From positions 1 to 64,000 of the forward strand of contig NZ_LBDA02000051.1 in the NCBI RefSeq assembly GCF_000980885.2: a DNA stretch of 64,000 nucleotides, read 5' to 3'. Source of the stretch: Streptomyces malaysiense. Lineage in GTDB: Bacteria > Actinomycetota > Actinomycetes > Streptomycetales > Streptomycetaceae. Under the pieces are notes generated by a model. The model was not told the origin of the DNA. It did no database searches and saw nothing but the letters and a program-made list of their open reading frames with translations. Positions 34,377 to 42,683 of this stretch are shown here, in pieces. The position numbers and the translations under genes were made by a program. How positions within the stretch are numbered: position 1 is the first letter of the stretch; each line of letters opens with the position of its first letter.

Positions 34377-35410
34377 AGAGCGCTCCCGTCCTGGTCCGGT
34401 ATGAGGACGACCTTGAGCGCGGCGTAGTCGGCGCCCGGCACCGCGGCGAGGGCCTTGAAGGCCTCCGCGTGGTCCTCCAGCGGGAAGCGGTGCGTGATCA
34501 GCCGCTCCAGCGGGATCGAACGGGCCAGCTCGACGGCCTTGGGGAAGATCATGCTGTTGTAGTCGCCGGCGCCGATGATCTGCAGTCCGCGCTGGAGGAT
34601 CTGCAGCGGACGCACGGTCGCGGTGGCGTTGCTGTTGAAGCCCATGACGACGACCCGTCCCCGCTGGGCGGCGTAACCGAGGCTCTGCTCCAGGAGGTTG
34701 CCGACGGAGTCGACGACCAGGTGACCACGGTGGGTGAGTTCGGCGTCGTCCGGGGCGTGGACGGTGATCCGGCCCTCGAACTCGGAGGCGGCGAAGATCT
34801 CGCGGTCCAGCGACTGACGCACCGTGTCGGGCTCGACGACCAGAACCCGGGCGCCGTAGCGGGCGGCGGCCATGGCGGTGACGGCGCCCATCGGACCGCC
34901 GCCGACGATCACCGCGGTCTCGCCGGGCTGCAGCCGGCCGGCCTCGATGTTGTTCAGGGCGCAGGCTAGTGGTTCGACCACGACGGCCCGGTCGAAGCTC
35001 ATCCCGTCGGGTATCGCGTGGCAGAACAGCTCGGGCAGGCGCATGAACTCGGCGAAGGAGCCGTCGTAGTCCAGCCCCACCTCGGTTCCGGCCTTGTTGC
35101 CGCAGAAGTTCCAGTGCCCTTCCAGGCAGGTGACGCAACTGCCGCAGTACAGGGTGGGGTTGACGATAATCCGGTCACCGGGTGCGAAACGGGTCACGCC
35201 GGGGCCCGTGGCCTCGACGATGCCGACGGCCTCGTGTCCCATCACCACACCCGGCTCGGCCGGGAACTTGCCCACGAGCACGCTGCGGTCGGTACCGCAG
35301 ATTCCGCTCTGGACGATGCGGATGACGACATCGGTGGCCTCGCGAGGCTCCGGCTTGGGCCGGTCGACCAGTTCCAGGGAACGGTCCCCGGTCAGCGTGA
35401 GTGCCTTCAT
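34373..35410 (-). CDS. zinc-dependent alcohol/polyol dehydrogenase (MDR)
   Basis: 345 residues from ATG 35410 (ATGA overlap with the IMPase-like gene). Catalytic zinc ligands in SGICGTDRSV (Cys near 38) and VVMGHEAVG; structural zinc in CGSCVTCLEGHWNFC (four cysteines near 89-103); acidic VVEPLACALNN; Rossmann TAVIVGGGPMGAVTAMA near 168. The family covers sorbitol, threonine and scyllo-inosamine dehydrogenases. Flanked by an inositol-phosphatase-like gene and a sugar hydrolase, it most likely oxidises a polyol or cyclitol hydroxyl to the ketone needed by an aminotransferase. Confidence 0.88.
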   Translation of the reverse strand: MKALTLTGDRSLELVDRPKPEPREATDVVIRIVQSGICGTDRSVLVGKFPAEPGVVMGHEAVGIVEATGPGVTRFAPGDRIIVNPTLYCGSCVTCLEGHWNFCGNKAGTEVGLDYDGSFAEFMRLPELFCHAIPDGMSFDRAVVVEPLACALNNIEAGRLQPGETAVIVGGGPMGAVTAMAAARYGARVLVVEPDTVRQSLDREIFAASEFEGRITVHAPDDAELTHRGHLVVDSVGNLLEQSLGYAAQRGRVVVMGFNSNATATVRPLQILQRGLQIIGAGDYNSMIFPKAVELARSIPLERLITHRFPLEDHAEAFKALAAVPGADYAALKVVLIPDQDGSAL

Positions 35411-36360
35411 GCGTCCCCCTTGGCGGCCGACGCGGTGTCACGGCCCAGTTCCCAGCGGATGGAGTCGATCAGTTGCTTGTGCAGTTCGGGCGTCGCCGCG
35501 GCGATGCACGACTTCTGATTCAGCGGTCCGAGGTCGACCAGCGAGGTCGAGCCCAGGTCGTCGCCGTAGGCGTCGGTGATCACGACACCGGCCTGCCGGG
35601 CGAGGTAGACCGCGGCGGCGATGTCGTACGGGAACAGGTGCAGGATCGATCCGCGTCCGACGCGCAGGAACTCGGCCTCGGTGTCGGGGTGGTCGCGCAG
35701 GATCCGGTTGCCGATGTCGACGTAGGCGTCGAGCTGTCCGGTGATGACGCGGGAGATGGAGAAGCTGGCGCTGTTGAAGACGAACACGCCGCCGGTGTTG
35801 GCCGACTGGTCCACGAGGTGGGAGTAGGCCGCGTCCATCAGGCCCATGGGGTGGCCGTTGAACTCGATGGACCAGAACATCTTCGCCAGATCGGTGGTCC
35901 GGCTAAGCCGCGGTACGGCGGTGGGGTGACCGCCGCTGGAGAGGCCCTCGGTGTCGTCACCGTAGATCCAGGCGCCGCTCTTGATCTCCAGCAGGAAGGC
36001 GGCCGTGACGTCGGCGAGGGTCGGCTGGCCATCGCCGTAGGGGGCGGCGGCGATGGAGACCACGCCCATCTCGAGGCCGGCCGAGGTGGGGCGGGTGCCG
36101 TCGATGGGGTCGACGACGAGCAGATACTGCGGGTCGGGGGCGAGTTCGACGAAGGCGCCGTCCTCGGTGTAGACGGCGACGGGCACCTCGGCGTGGGCAC
36201 GCAGGTAGTCCAGGACGGCCTTCTCGGCCACCTCGTCGACATCGAACTGGGCATCGCCGCCCGGGGAATCGCCGTGCACCTGGCGGGCCAGGCCCTGTCG
36301 GCCGTAGGTCAGCAGCTCGGCGCGGACGTGTTCGCCGAGGCCCTTGAGCAGTTTCTTCAC
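35407..36360 (-). CDS. inositol-monophosphatase-like phosphatase
   Basis: 317 residues from GTG 36360 (GTGA overlap with the aminotransferase). Key metal motif VVDPIDGTRPT near 82 is canonical. The earlier glutamate motif reads VYTEDGAF, one acidic pair instead of the usual EE, and the C-terminal WDxAA motif is PYDIAAAVYL, with the aspartate kept and Trp changed to Tyr. The enzyme thus probably retains two- or three-metal phosphatase chemistry on a sugar or cyclitol phosphate. With the dehydrogenase and aminotransferase it forms a phosphate removal, oxidation, amination set as in aminocyclitol pathways (inference). Confidence 0.87.
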   Translation of the reverse strand: MKKLLKGLGEHVRAELLTYGRQGLARQVHGDSPGGDAQFDVDEVAEKAVLDYLRAHAEVPVAVYTEDGAFVELAPDPQYLLVVDPIDGTRPTSAGLEMGVVSIAAAPYGDGQPTLADVTAAFLLEIKSGAWIYGDDTEGLSSGGHPTAVPRLSRTTDLAKMFWSIEFNGHPMGLMDAAYSHLVDQSANTGGVFVFNSASFSISRVITGQLDAYVDIGNRILRDHPDTEAEFLRVGRGSILHLFPYDIAAAVYLARQAGVVITDAYGDDLGSTSLVDLGPLNQKSCIAAATPELHKQLIDSIRWELGRDTASAAKGDA

Positions 36361-37625
36361 CGGGCCAGCTCCGCCATGAAGAGGTTCTCCAACTTGTCGC
36401 AGATCTCCTCCGCCTGAGTCATGGTCAGGATCAGCGGAGGACGGATCTTGAGGACGTTTCCGTAGCCGTAGCGCGAGGTGCGCAGGATGAGCCCGTGCTC
36501 CATCGCCGCGCTCGCCAGGTGGTTGGTGAGCTTGACCGCGGGCTTGCCGTCGGGCTCGCACATCTCGAAGCCGATCATCAGGCCGACGCCGCGGACGTCG
36601 CCGATGGCCGGATAGCGCAGCTGCATGTCGCGCAGCCGCTCAAGAATATAGTCACCGGTGTGCCTGACATTCGCCAGGAATTCCGGCTGCCGGACGATGT
36701 CGAGAGTAACGTTCGCGGCTGCGGCGGCCAGGAGATTCGACCCGTAGGTGAACGAGTGGTGATGCGCAGGAAGGCCGGAAAGACGCTCGTTGGTGAGAAT
36801 GGCGGCGACCTGCGCGCCGGAACCGCCGAGGCCCTTCGCCGTGGTGATGGCATCTGGCTCGACATCGAAATGCTGGGCCGCGAACATGTGGCCGGTACGA
36901 CCGATGCCCGTCTGGATCTCGTCGAAGATGAGGGCGATGTCCTGTTCATCGCAGAAGGCCCGCAGCTTCTGCATGTAGCCGTCCGGCGGCACGATGTTTC
37001 CACCGTTTCCGGAAATCGGCTCGATCATTACGGCCGCGACACGGCCGCTGCTCGCGTACTCGATGAAATCGTCGATGCGGTCGACGCACATCAGGCCGCA
37101 CGTTTCCTTGCTCTGCCCGTAGAAGCAGCGGAAGCAATACGGGTCGGGAACCTGCATGCTGCCCGGATAGAGAAGCGGGAAGGGCTCGCGCCGGAACGCG
37201 TTTCCCGACATCGATGCCATCATCATCGTCTGTCCCACGTGACTGCGGAACAGCGTGATGACCTCGGTCTTCCCGGTGGCGTGCTGCGCCATCTTGACGG
37301 CGCCCTCGTTGGCGGACGACCCGCCGGAGACCTTGGGGTGGACGCGGGTCAGATTGGCCGGCGAGGTCTCCACGAGCCGCTGCACGAGCCCATTGATCGG
37401 ATCACTCTGGTACGAGGACGTGAGATGAACCACCCTGTCGAGCTGGTCCTTCATCGCCGCGATCACGGCCGGGTGGGAGTACCCCAGGCTGAGGTTGAAC
37501 GTCGCCGACGCACAGTCCAGGTATCGGTTTCCGCCAGAGTCGTACAGATAGACGCCTTCACCCCGGTCCATCTTTTGTGCGCTGACGGGATAATAAAGGT
37601 GATCGGTAACTGTCTTGGTGTCCAT
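36357..37625 (-). CDS. class III aminotransferase
   Basis: 422 residues from ATG 37625, GGGGGAAG three bases upstream; first gene of the main operon. Motifs in order: GNRYLDCASATFNLSLGYSH, SGGSSANEGAVKMAQHATGK, ALIFDEIQTGIGRTGHMFA (aspartate to PLP nitrogen near 235), ITTAKGLGGSGAQVAAILTN (PLP lysine near 261), HHSFTYGSNLLAAAAANVTL. Single complete domain of normal length, related to GABA/ornithine-type enzymes that move amino groups to keto or aldehyde groups distant from a carboxylate. Codon third positions are less GC-rich in the first half than in neighbouring genes. A cysteine-rich insertion YCFRCFYGQSKETCGLMC near 165-182 is unusual but known in some members. Confidence 0.92.
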   Translation of the reverse strand: MDTKTVTDHLYYPVSAQKMDRGEGVYLYDSGGNRYLDCASATFNLSLGYSHPAVIAAMKDQLDRVVHLTSSYQSDPINGLVQRLVETSPANLTRVHPKVSGGSSANEGAVKMAQHATGKTEVITLFRSHVGQTMMMASMSGNAFRREPFPLLYPGSMQVPDPYCFRCFYGQSKETCGLMCVDRIDDFIEYASSGRVAAVMIEPISGNGGNIVPPDGYMQKLRAFCDEQDIALIFDEIQTGIGRTGHMFAAQHFDVEPDAITTAKGLGGSGAQVAAILTNERLSGLPAHHHSFTYGSNLLAAAAANVTLDIVRQPEFLANVRHTGDYILERLRDMQLRYPAIGDVRGVGLMIGFEMCEPDGKPAVKLTNHLASAAMEHGLILRTSRYGYGNVLKIRPPLILTMTQAEEICDKLENLFMAELAR

Positions 37626-37859
37626 TACTTCCCCCTGAGACAGACATGAAGTACACGCCCGCTCGATTCTCTATTGCCAATGAGTTGTGTGGATTAAATC
37701 CGGCCACTGAACACGTCCGCGCCAGTGCGGAGTACGGTGCAGGGGAGACGGGGCGGAGTGGAATTGCGGTGTGCTCTGAACTCACTCAACGCCCCCGCAG
37801 CAACAAGATCATATCGGATGCCTCGCTGGCAAGTGCGGGCGGAAATTCGCAAGCAACTA
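37626..37859 (-). promoter_or_regulatory. probable promoter region of the 14-gene operon
   Basis: The 234-base gap between the GPP34 gene and the class III aminotransferase is clearly more AT-rich than its surroundings near 37660-37700. It contains a near-palindrome GGATTAAATCC at 37691-37701 that could be an operator, and the aminotransferase ribosome binding site. No -10/-35 pair could be assigned with confidence. Confidence 0.4.
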
Positions 37860-38471
37860 CTATCCAGGGAAGGCCAGAGCGGCAGCAGAAATCTCGATCG
37901 AGCGCCGTACCGCGGCCGAGGCATTGCCCAGTGCCCGGCCAGCATGCGGCACGCCGCGTGCCAACAGCGCGAGCGCCTGTGCCGCGTGGCGCGCCCGGTC
38001 CGCGGGCAGGGCCGTCGGCCGCACCAGATGTCCCTGGCGGGCGGCGACCAGCAGCACGGCGACCGCCAGGGCCGAGGCGTCCGAGACGTCGGCCCCTTCG
38101 GCGGCGCGACGCACTCGCGCCCTCGCCTCGCTCACACGCGTACCGAGCGTGCCGAGCAAGGCGGCTCCGGCACATTCCTCCTCGACGCGCCTCAGTGCGC
38201 CGGAGCCAAGCGTCTCCACCCATTCCCAGGGCGGCCGCGGCCGGCCAGCCGCGCAGACGCAGCGAAGCACCTCGTCCTGGACCAGGTCATCCGTCGTGTC
38301 GACGCCGCACGGCACAACACGGTCGTCCAGCAGCTCCAGCCGCCGGGCGAGCGCGAGTTCGTACAGCGCCGCCCCGACGATCGCGCGTCCGGCTTCGATC
38401 CGGGCCGGCCACGGCCAGGCTCCCCCTTCTCCCGTGCCGCACAACGCCAGGAGAAGAGGCGTCGACGTCAC
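37860..38471 (-). CDS. GPP34 (GOLPH3-like) domain protein
   Basis: 203 residues from GTG 38471, overlapping the HAD stop by GTGA. N-terminal TPLLLALCGTGEGGAWPWPA, then IVGAALYELALARRLELLDD, VQDEVLRCVC, WVETLGSGALRRVEEECAGA and ALLGTLGTRV follow the helical order of the GPP34 domain, known from Golgi phosphoprotein 3 and from many actinobacterial proteins of unknown role, where membrane phosphoinositide-like binding is suspected. No TM segment. It ends the MFS-HAD-GPP34 unit just upstream of the main operon. Confidence 0.65.
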   Translation of the reverse strand: MTSTPLLLALCGTGEGGAWPWPARIEAGRAIVGAALYELALARRLELLDDRVVPCGVDTTDDLVQDEVLRCVCAAGRPRPPWEWVETLGSGALRRVEEECAGAALLGTLGTRVSEARARVRRAAEGADVSDASALAVAVLLVAARQGHLVRPTALPADRARHAAQALALLARGVPHAGRALGNASAAVRRSIEISAAALAFPG

Positions 38472-39073
38472 CCCGTGATCCCCTCCCCCAGCGCTGCGGC
38501 GAGGGCACCGACGCCCGTGAAGACATGGCCGCGCATGCCGACCTCGCAGGCCGCGAGAACGTTGTCGGAACGGTCGTCCACGAAGAGGATCTCCTCGGCG
38601 GACAGCCCCAGTTCGCGCCTGCACCACTCGTAGGCGGCCGGTTCCGGTTTGGCGCTGCCGATCCGGCAGGACAGTCCGACCACGCTGAAGTGGCCGAGCC
38701 ACTCCTGGGTGGCCTCGTAGTGGACGGCGAGCTCCTCCGGGATGTTGGAGAGAAGTCCGAGCCGCACGCCCCGGCGGGCCAGCTCGGCCAGGAAGTCCAC
38801 GCTCTCCTGGTCGATCTCGCTCCAGCTGGCCAGGTCTGCTGCGATCAGGTCGTCGACCTGACCGCCGGTGAACGGCGTGCCGAGCCGTTCGCCCACGTTC
38901 TTCCAGTAGGCGGGGCCCATGACGTCACCACGGTCGTACGGGGGGCGCAGCCCCCAGTAGGCGTCCCAGAATCCCTCTCCGCTCACACCAGCTGTTCGTT
39001 CAATCACAGTTTGTGATGCCGGTGACTGGACGCGAGCCAGGACGCCGAACATGTCGAACAGGACGGCCTTCAT
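38468..39073 (-). CDS. HAD-superfamily hydrolase
   Basis: 201 residues from ATG 39073 (ATGA overlap with MFS). Motif I MKAVLFDMFGVL gives the nucleophile Asp7, but position +2 is Phe where phosphatases have Asp. Motif II LLSNIPEE, motif III lysine in GSAKPEPAAYEW, motif IV EILFVDDRSDNVLAA are normal, and the cap is the small helical type I. The loss of the second aspartate suggests a non-phosphatase activity or weak phosphatase, as in dehalogenase-like members. Context with a sugar-type DeoR regulator suggests a sugar-derived substrate. Confidence 0.85.
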   Translation of the reverse strand: MKAVLFDMFGVLARVQSPASQTVIERTAGVSGEGFWDAYWGLRPPYDRGDVMGPAYWKNVGERLGTPFTGGQVDDLIAADLASWSEIDQESVDFLAELARRGVRLGLLSNIPEELAVHYEATQEWLGHFSVVGLSCRIGSAKPEPAAYEWCRRELGLSAEEILFVDDRSDNVLAACEVGMRGHVFTGVGALAAALGEGITG

Positions 39074-40302
39074 GCCTGCACCTCCGAAGGTCTGGTGGTC
39101 CCGGCGGAGCCGGGGTTCGATGCGGTCGGCCCGTCGGGATCGGGGGCGTTGCCGCGCAGCCAGAAGCTGAGCAGCAGGCAGACGCCGGCCAGGGCGAACA
39201 GGACGACCGGAAGTGCCTTGACGTCCAGACCGTCGATGACGACACCGAGCAACGGGGGGAAGGCGACACCGCCGATCATCGATGCGGCCATCACATAGGC
39301 GCCGGCCGCGGCGACGCTGGGCACCGCCCGGTTCAGCCAGGGCAGACAGGTGGGGAAGATCGGCGCGATGGCGAGACCCACCCCGAAGTAGGCGTAGGGC
39401 GCCGCCGAGGGAAGCGTCGCGAGCAGCAGGAATCCGGCCATGCCCGCGCAGCACACGGTGAGGATCGCGGGCGCCGAGTAGCGCAGACAGAGCGGGACCA
39501 CGACGAAGCGGCCGATGGTCATCGCGGCCCAGTACGCCGACGTGGCGGTGGCCGCTGTCGCGGCGGCGAAGCCCACGGTCTCCAGATGCGTGGGCTCCCA
39601 TCCGCCGACTCCGGTCTCGATGGCCACGTGCAGCACGTAGACGCCGATGAACGCGGCGATGATCGGCGCGACGCGCGCACCAGCGCCGGACGCGACCTCG
39701 ACGACGGGCTCGGGTTCCCGGGAGGCCACACCGCCGAGTGTGAACAGGATGAGTACGCAGACGACGGCGACGCCGAGGAAGATGCCCGGGTAGTGCCCGG
39801 CGCCGAGCCATCCCACCAGAGCGGGCCCCGCGATCGCGCCCACGCCGAAGTGCCCGTTGAGCAGGTTGAGCATCGCGGTGCTGCGACGGCCGAAGGCGAC
39901 GGCGAACAACTGGTTGAGGCCGTAGTCGACACCGCCGAAGCCGAGGCCGATGACGAAGGTACCGACCAGGGCCAGGGGCCAGTTGGGCGCGGTGGCGAAG
40001 ACCACTGCCCCCAGTGCCATGAGCAGGTAGGAGGCGCCGAGCAGGACCCGGTGGCCCAGTCGTTCGCGCAGCAGGTGGTAGCCGAGCACGCCGACCACCG
40101 CGGCGGCGAAGTGTGCGCTCAGGCTGAGTCCGGCCACGGCCGGGCTGATGCCAAAGTCCTTGCGCAGCGCCGGGATCGCGGGCCCGTACAGGGCCTGGAG
40201 GGCTCCGATCACCACGAATGCCACACAAGAGGCGACGATCGCCACGGTCGTGAGCAGTGGTTGTGAGGCCCGGGACGGATCGGCTCTTCGGGCTGTCGAC
40301 AT
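39070..40302 (-). CDS. MFS transporter, FucP/sugar-porter-like
   Basis: 410 residues. ATG 40302 is used because GAGGAG lies four bases upstream; the frame can be opened further to TTG 40314 without support. About 12 TM segments, first LLTTVAIVASCVAFVVIGAL. LYGPAIPALRKDFGISPAVA, GLGFGGVDYGLNQLFAVAFG and GHFGVGAIAGPALVGW resemble the sugar-type MFS carriers of the FucP group. First gene of a three-gene unit divergent from the DeoR regulator. Uptake of a precursor sugar or efflux of product are both possible. Confidence 0.85.
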   Translation of the reverse strand: MSTARRADPSRASQPLLTTVAIVASCVAFVVIGALQALYGPAIPALRKDFGISPAVAGLSLSAHFAAAVVGVLGYHLLRERLGHRVLLGASYLLMALGAVVFATAPNWPLALVGTFVIGLGFGGVDYGLNQLFAVAFGRRSTAMLNLLNGHFGVGAIAGPALVGWLGAGHYPGIFLGVAVVCVLILFTLGGVASREPEPVVEVASGAGARVAPIIAAFIGVYVLHVAIETGVGGWEPTHLETVGFAAATAATATSAYWAAMTIGRFVVVPLCLRYSAPAILTVCCAGMAGFLLLATLPSAAPYAYFGVGLAIAPIFPTCLPWLNRAVPSVAAAGAYVMAASMIGGVAFPPLLGVVIDGLDVKALPVVLFALAGVCLLLSFWLRGNAPDPDGPTASNPGSAGTTRPSEVQA

Positions 40303-40473
40303 CGAACTCCTCAAGGGACGACTGGTGAACGCACATCCGACCCACCAGAAAAGTGCAGTTCACATGAGATCAACATACCAACTCTCTCACATCTCACGTT
40401 CATTCAAACAGAGTGGATGCTCATCTGTCGCCATCCCGCGTGGTTCGCCGATACCATCACTGACGTGAACGTG
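40303..40473. promoter_or_regulatory. divergent promoter region with candidate DeoR operator
   Basis: 171 bases between the MFS and DeoR genes, markedly richer in A/T (40360-40420) than the cluster. TGAGAT at 40365-40370 and ATCTCA at 40391-40396 form an inverted pair with a 20-base spacer, embedded in TCACATGAGA and TCACATCTCA. Autoregulating DeoR proteins normally bind in such gaps. Confidence 0.45.
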
Positions 40474-41232
40474 ATGGAGAGACACAACTTCGTGATTGAG
40501 CTGCTCATGCGCGAGAACCGCGCGACCGTCGCCGACCTCGCTCGCGCGACAGGGGCCTCGGAGATGACGATCCGCCGGGATCTGGAAGTACTGGAGTCCC
40601 GCAGTGCCCTGCGCAGAGTGCGCGGCGGCGCAGTGAGCAACATGCCTGGCGGCGTCGAGCCGCCGTATGCCATCCGCGCGATGTCGGGCGCAGAGACGAA
40701 GGAGCGGCTCGCGCGCACGGTGCTGTCCCTGCTGACGGACGGGGAAACGATCGCCCTGGACACCGGCACCACCCTCGTGGCCGTGGCGAAGGCCATGGAG
40801 GACCGGCAGTTCACGGTCACCCCTCTGTCGCTGCACGCGACCTTCGCCCTCTCCGCATACCCTGGCATCCAGCTGCTGCTGCCCGGTGGCCAGATCCGTT
40901 CGGGGGAGCTCTCCTTCTACGGCGACACGCCCGCCATGACGTTCAAGGATCTGTGCTTCGACACCTTTGTACTGGGCTGTTGCGGTGTGGACCCGCTCCG
41001 TGGGGCCACCGCTTACAACCTCGACGACGTCCGCGTGAAACGGGCAGCTCTCGAAGCGGCCCAGCGGGTCATCCTGGTGGCCACGGCCGACAAGCTCGGC
41101 CGCACGGCGCTCGGACGGATCTGCCCGCTGGAGGAGATCACACTGGTCGTCACGGATGCGGCGCCAGACAACCCGGTGGTCGAGGCGATGCAGGCACGCG
41201 GGGTCCAGGTCGTCCACCCCACGGAGGACTGA
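40474..41232 (+). CDS. DeoR-family transcriptional regulator
   Basis: 252 residues from ATG 40474 (MERHNFVIELLMRENRATVA); GTG 40465 and an ATG at 40417 are in the same frame but give unusual N-termini. Winged helix at 1-57 with VADLARATGASEMTIRRDLE. Effector domain DeoRC: ALDTGTTLVAVAKAM, LPGGQIRSGELSFYGD, GCCGVDPLRGATAYN, VATADKLGR, the phosphosugar-sensing fold. Effector is likely a sugar phosphate. Only regulator in the cluster, divergent from the MFS-HAD-GPP34 genes, so a cluster-situated repressor is likely. Confidence 0.9.
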   Translation: MERHNFVIELLMRENRATVADLARATGASEMTIRRDLEVLESRSALRRVRGGAVSNMPGGVEPPYAIRAMSGAETKERLARTVLSLLTDGETIALDTGTTLVAVAKAMEDRQFTVTPLSLHATFALSAYPGIQLLLPGGQIRSGELSFYGDTPAMTFKDLCFDTFVLGCCGVDPLRGATAYNLDDVRVKRAALEAAQRVILVATADKLGRTALGRICPLEEITLVVTDAAPDNPVVEAMQARGVQVVHPTED

Positions 41233-41334
41233 ACCGCGGGGCGGAGAGCCCGCAGTCCCTCCCCTCCTGCAAGCACCCGGGATTCCGGGCTACGCGGCCA
41301 GAGCCCGCAGCTCCTCGGCACTGACCCGCTCGAC

Positions 41335-42681
41335 GTGCCGGTCGATGAGCGTCGGGTGGTGGTCCGTGTGCGGGTGCGGCGTCTGGTGTGTCCCACGTGC
41401 GGCTGCTGCCGCACCTTCCGCGAGCAGGTGCCCGGGGTGCTGGAGCGGTATCAGCGCCGCACGACCCGTCTGACCAGGCAGGTCAAGGCCGTGGTCAAGG
41501 AGTTGGCGGGCCGGGCCGGGACGCGTCTGCCGGCGATGCTCGCGGTGGGCCTGCCGCGTCGCACGGCCCTGCGCACACTGCTGCGGGTCCCGCTGCCCGT
41601 CGGGCGGGTGCCCCGTGTGATCGGCGTGGACGACTTCGCTCTGCGCCGGCGGCACCGCTACGCCACCGTGATCATCAACGCCGAGACCCATGAGCGGATC
41701 GACGTGCTGCCCGACCGCACGGCCGACATGCTGGAGACGTGGCTGCGCGAGCGTCCGGGCGTCGAGGTCGTGTGCCGGGACGGCTCCGCCACCTGTGCCG
41801 AGGCCATCCGCCGCGCTCTGCCCGACGCGGTCCAGGTCGCTGATCGCTGGCATGTGTGGCACAACCTGTGCGAAGCAGCCCTGAGCGAGGTCAGAGCGCA
41901 CAGCACCTGCTGGGCTGCCGTGCTGGACGCGCCCATCTACGACAGGCCCCGCGCCCAGACCACCCTCGAACGCTGGCACCAGGTCCACGGCCTGCTCGAC
42001 CAGGGCGTGGGCCCGCTCGAATGCGCACGCCGCCTGCAACTGGCCCTGAACACCGTCAAACGCTACGCGCGGGCCGACCGTCCCGAGCGGATGCCCCGCG
42101 TCCCCAAGTACCGGGCCGGCCTGGTCGATCCCTACCGCGAGCACCTGCGTAATCGCCGGGCCGAGGACCCCGCCGTCCCCGTCAAGCACCTCTTCGAAGA
42201 GATCAAGGCCCTCGGCTTCACGGGCTGCCTGAATCTCCTGCACAAGTACATCAACCAGGGCCGCGCGGACGCCGACCGCAGCCACATCTCCCCGCGCGGG
42301 CTCGCCCGGATGCTGCTGGCCAGGCCCGACAACCTCAAGACCGAGCAACACGAGCTCCTGACCAAGCTCACCGCCGCCTGCCCCGAGATGACCCAACTGG
42401 CCGCAGGTACCCGGGACTTCGCCCCACTCCTTACGCCTCACGCCGACAATGCCGACGCGCTCACCCGCTGGGCCACCCAGGTCGGCGGGGCCGCCCTGCC
42501 CCACCTGCACGCCTTCACACGAGGGCTGGAACGAGACCGCGACGCCGTCAACGCCGCACTCACGCTTCCGTACAGCAACAGCCCCACCGAGGGTGTCAAC
42601 GCCAAGACCAAGCGGATCGCGCGCCAGACGCACGGACGCGCGGGCTTCACCCTCCTCCGCCACCGCATCCTCCTCGGATAG
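41335..42681 (+). pseudogene. ISL3-family transposase, N-terminally truncated
   Basis: The frame gives 448 residues with LVCPTCGCCRTFREQVPGVL at the start, GVDDFALRRRHRYATVIIN (first Asp), VVCRDGSATCAEAIRRAL (second Asp), VADRWHVWHNLCEAAL, and NSPTEGVNAKTKRIARQTHG (Glu). ISL3 proteins of Streptomyces carry about 60-80 more residues before this point, including the first zinc-binding part; here the sequence upstream joins the DeoR end with no start. The catalytic core and C-terminus are intact. Sequence just after the stop (TCACCACCGAATGTGAG) is typical of the right end of these elements. It marks the right border of the cluster. Confidence 0.8.
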
Positions 42682-42683
42682 CA

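Larger units (their letters stand above)
16309..41232. other. NRPS / amino-sugar-like biosynthetic gene cluster
   Basis: Seventeen minus-strand genes and one plus-strand regulator between IS110 copy 2 and a truncated ISL3 transposase. The order in transcription is: MFS, HAD, GPP34; then class III aminotransferase, IMPase-like, zinc dehydrogenase, GH35-like, double aminotransferase-fold protein, SnoaL-like, NRPS (A-T-C-A-T-R), P450, ferredoxin, GlcD-like, MFS, TauD-like, ATP-grasp, HisC-like. Most junctions overlap by four bases. DeoR regulator diverges at the right end. Limits are set by the strand pattern and the flanking IS elements. Confidence 0.85.
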
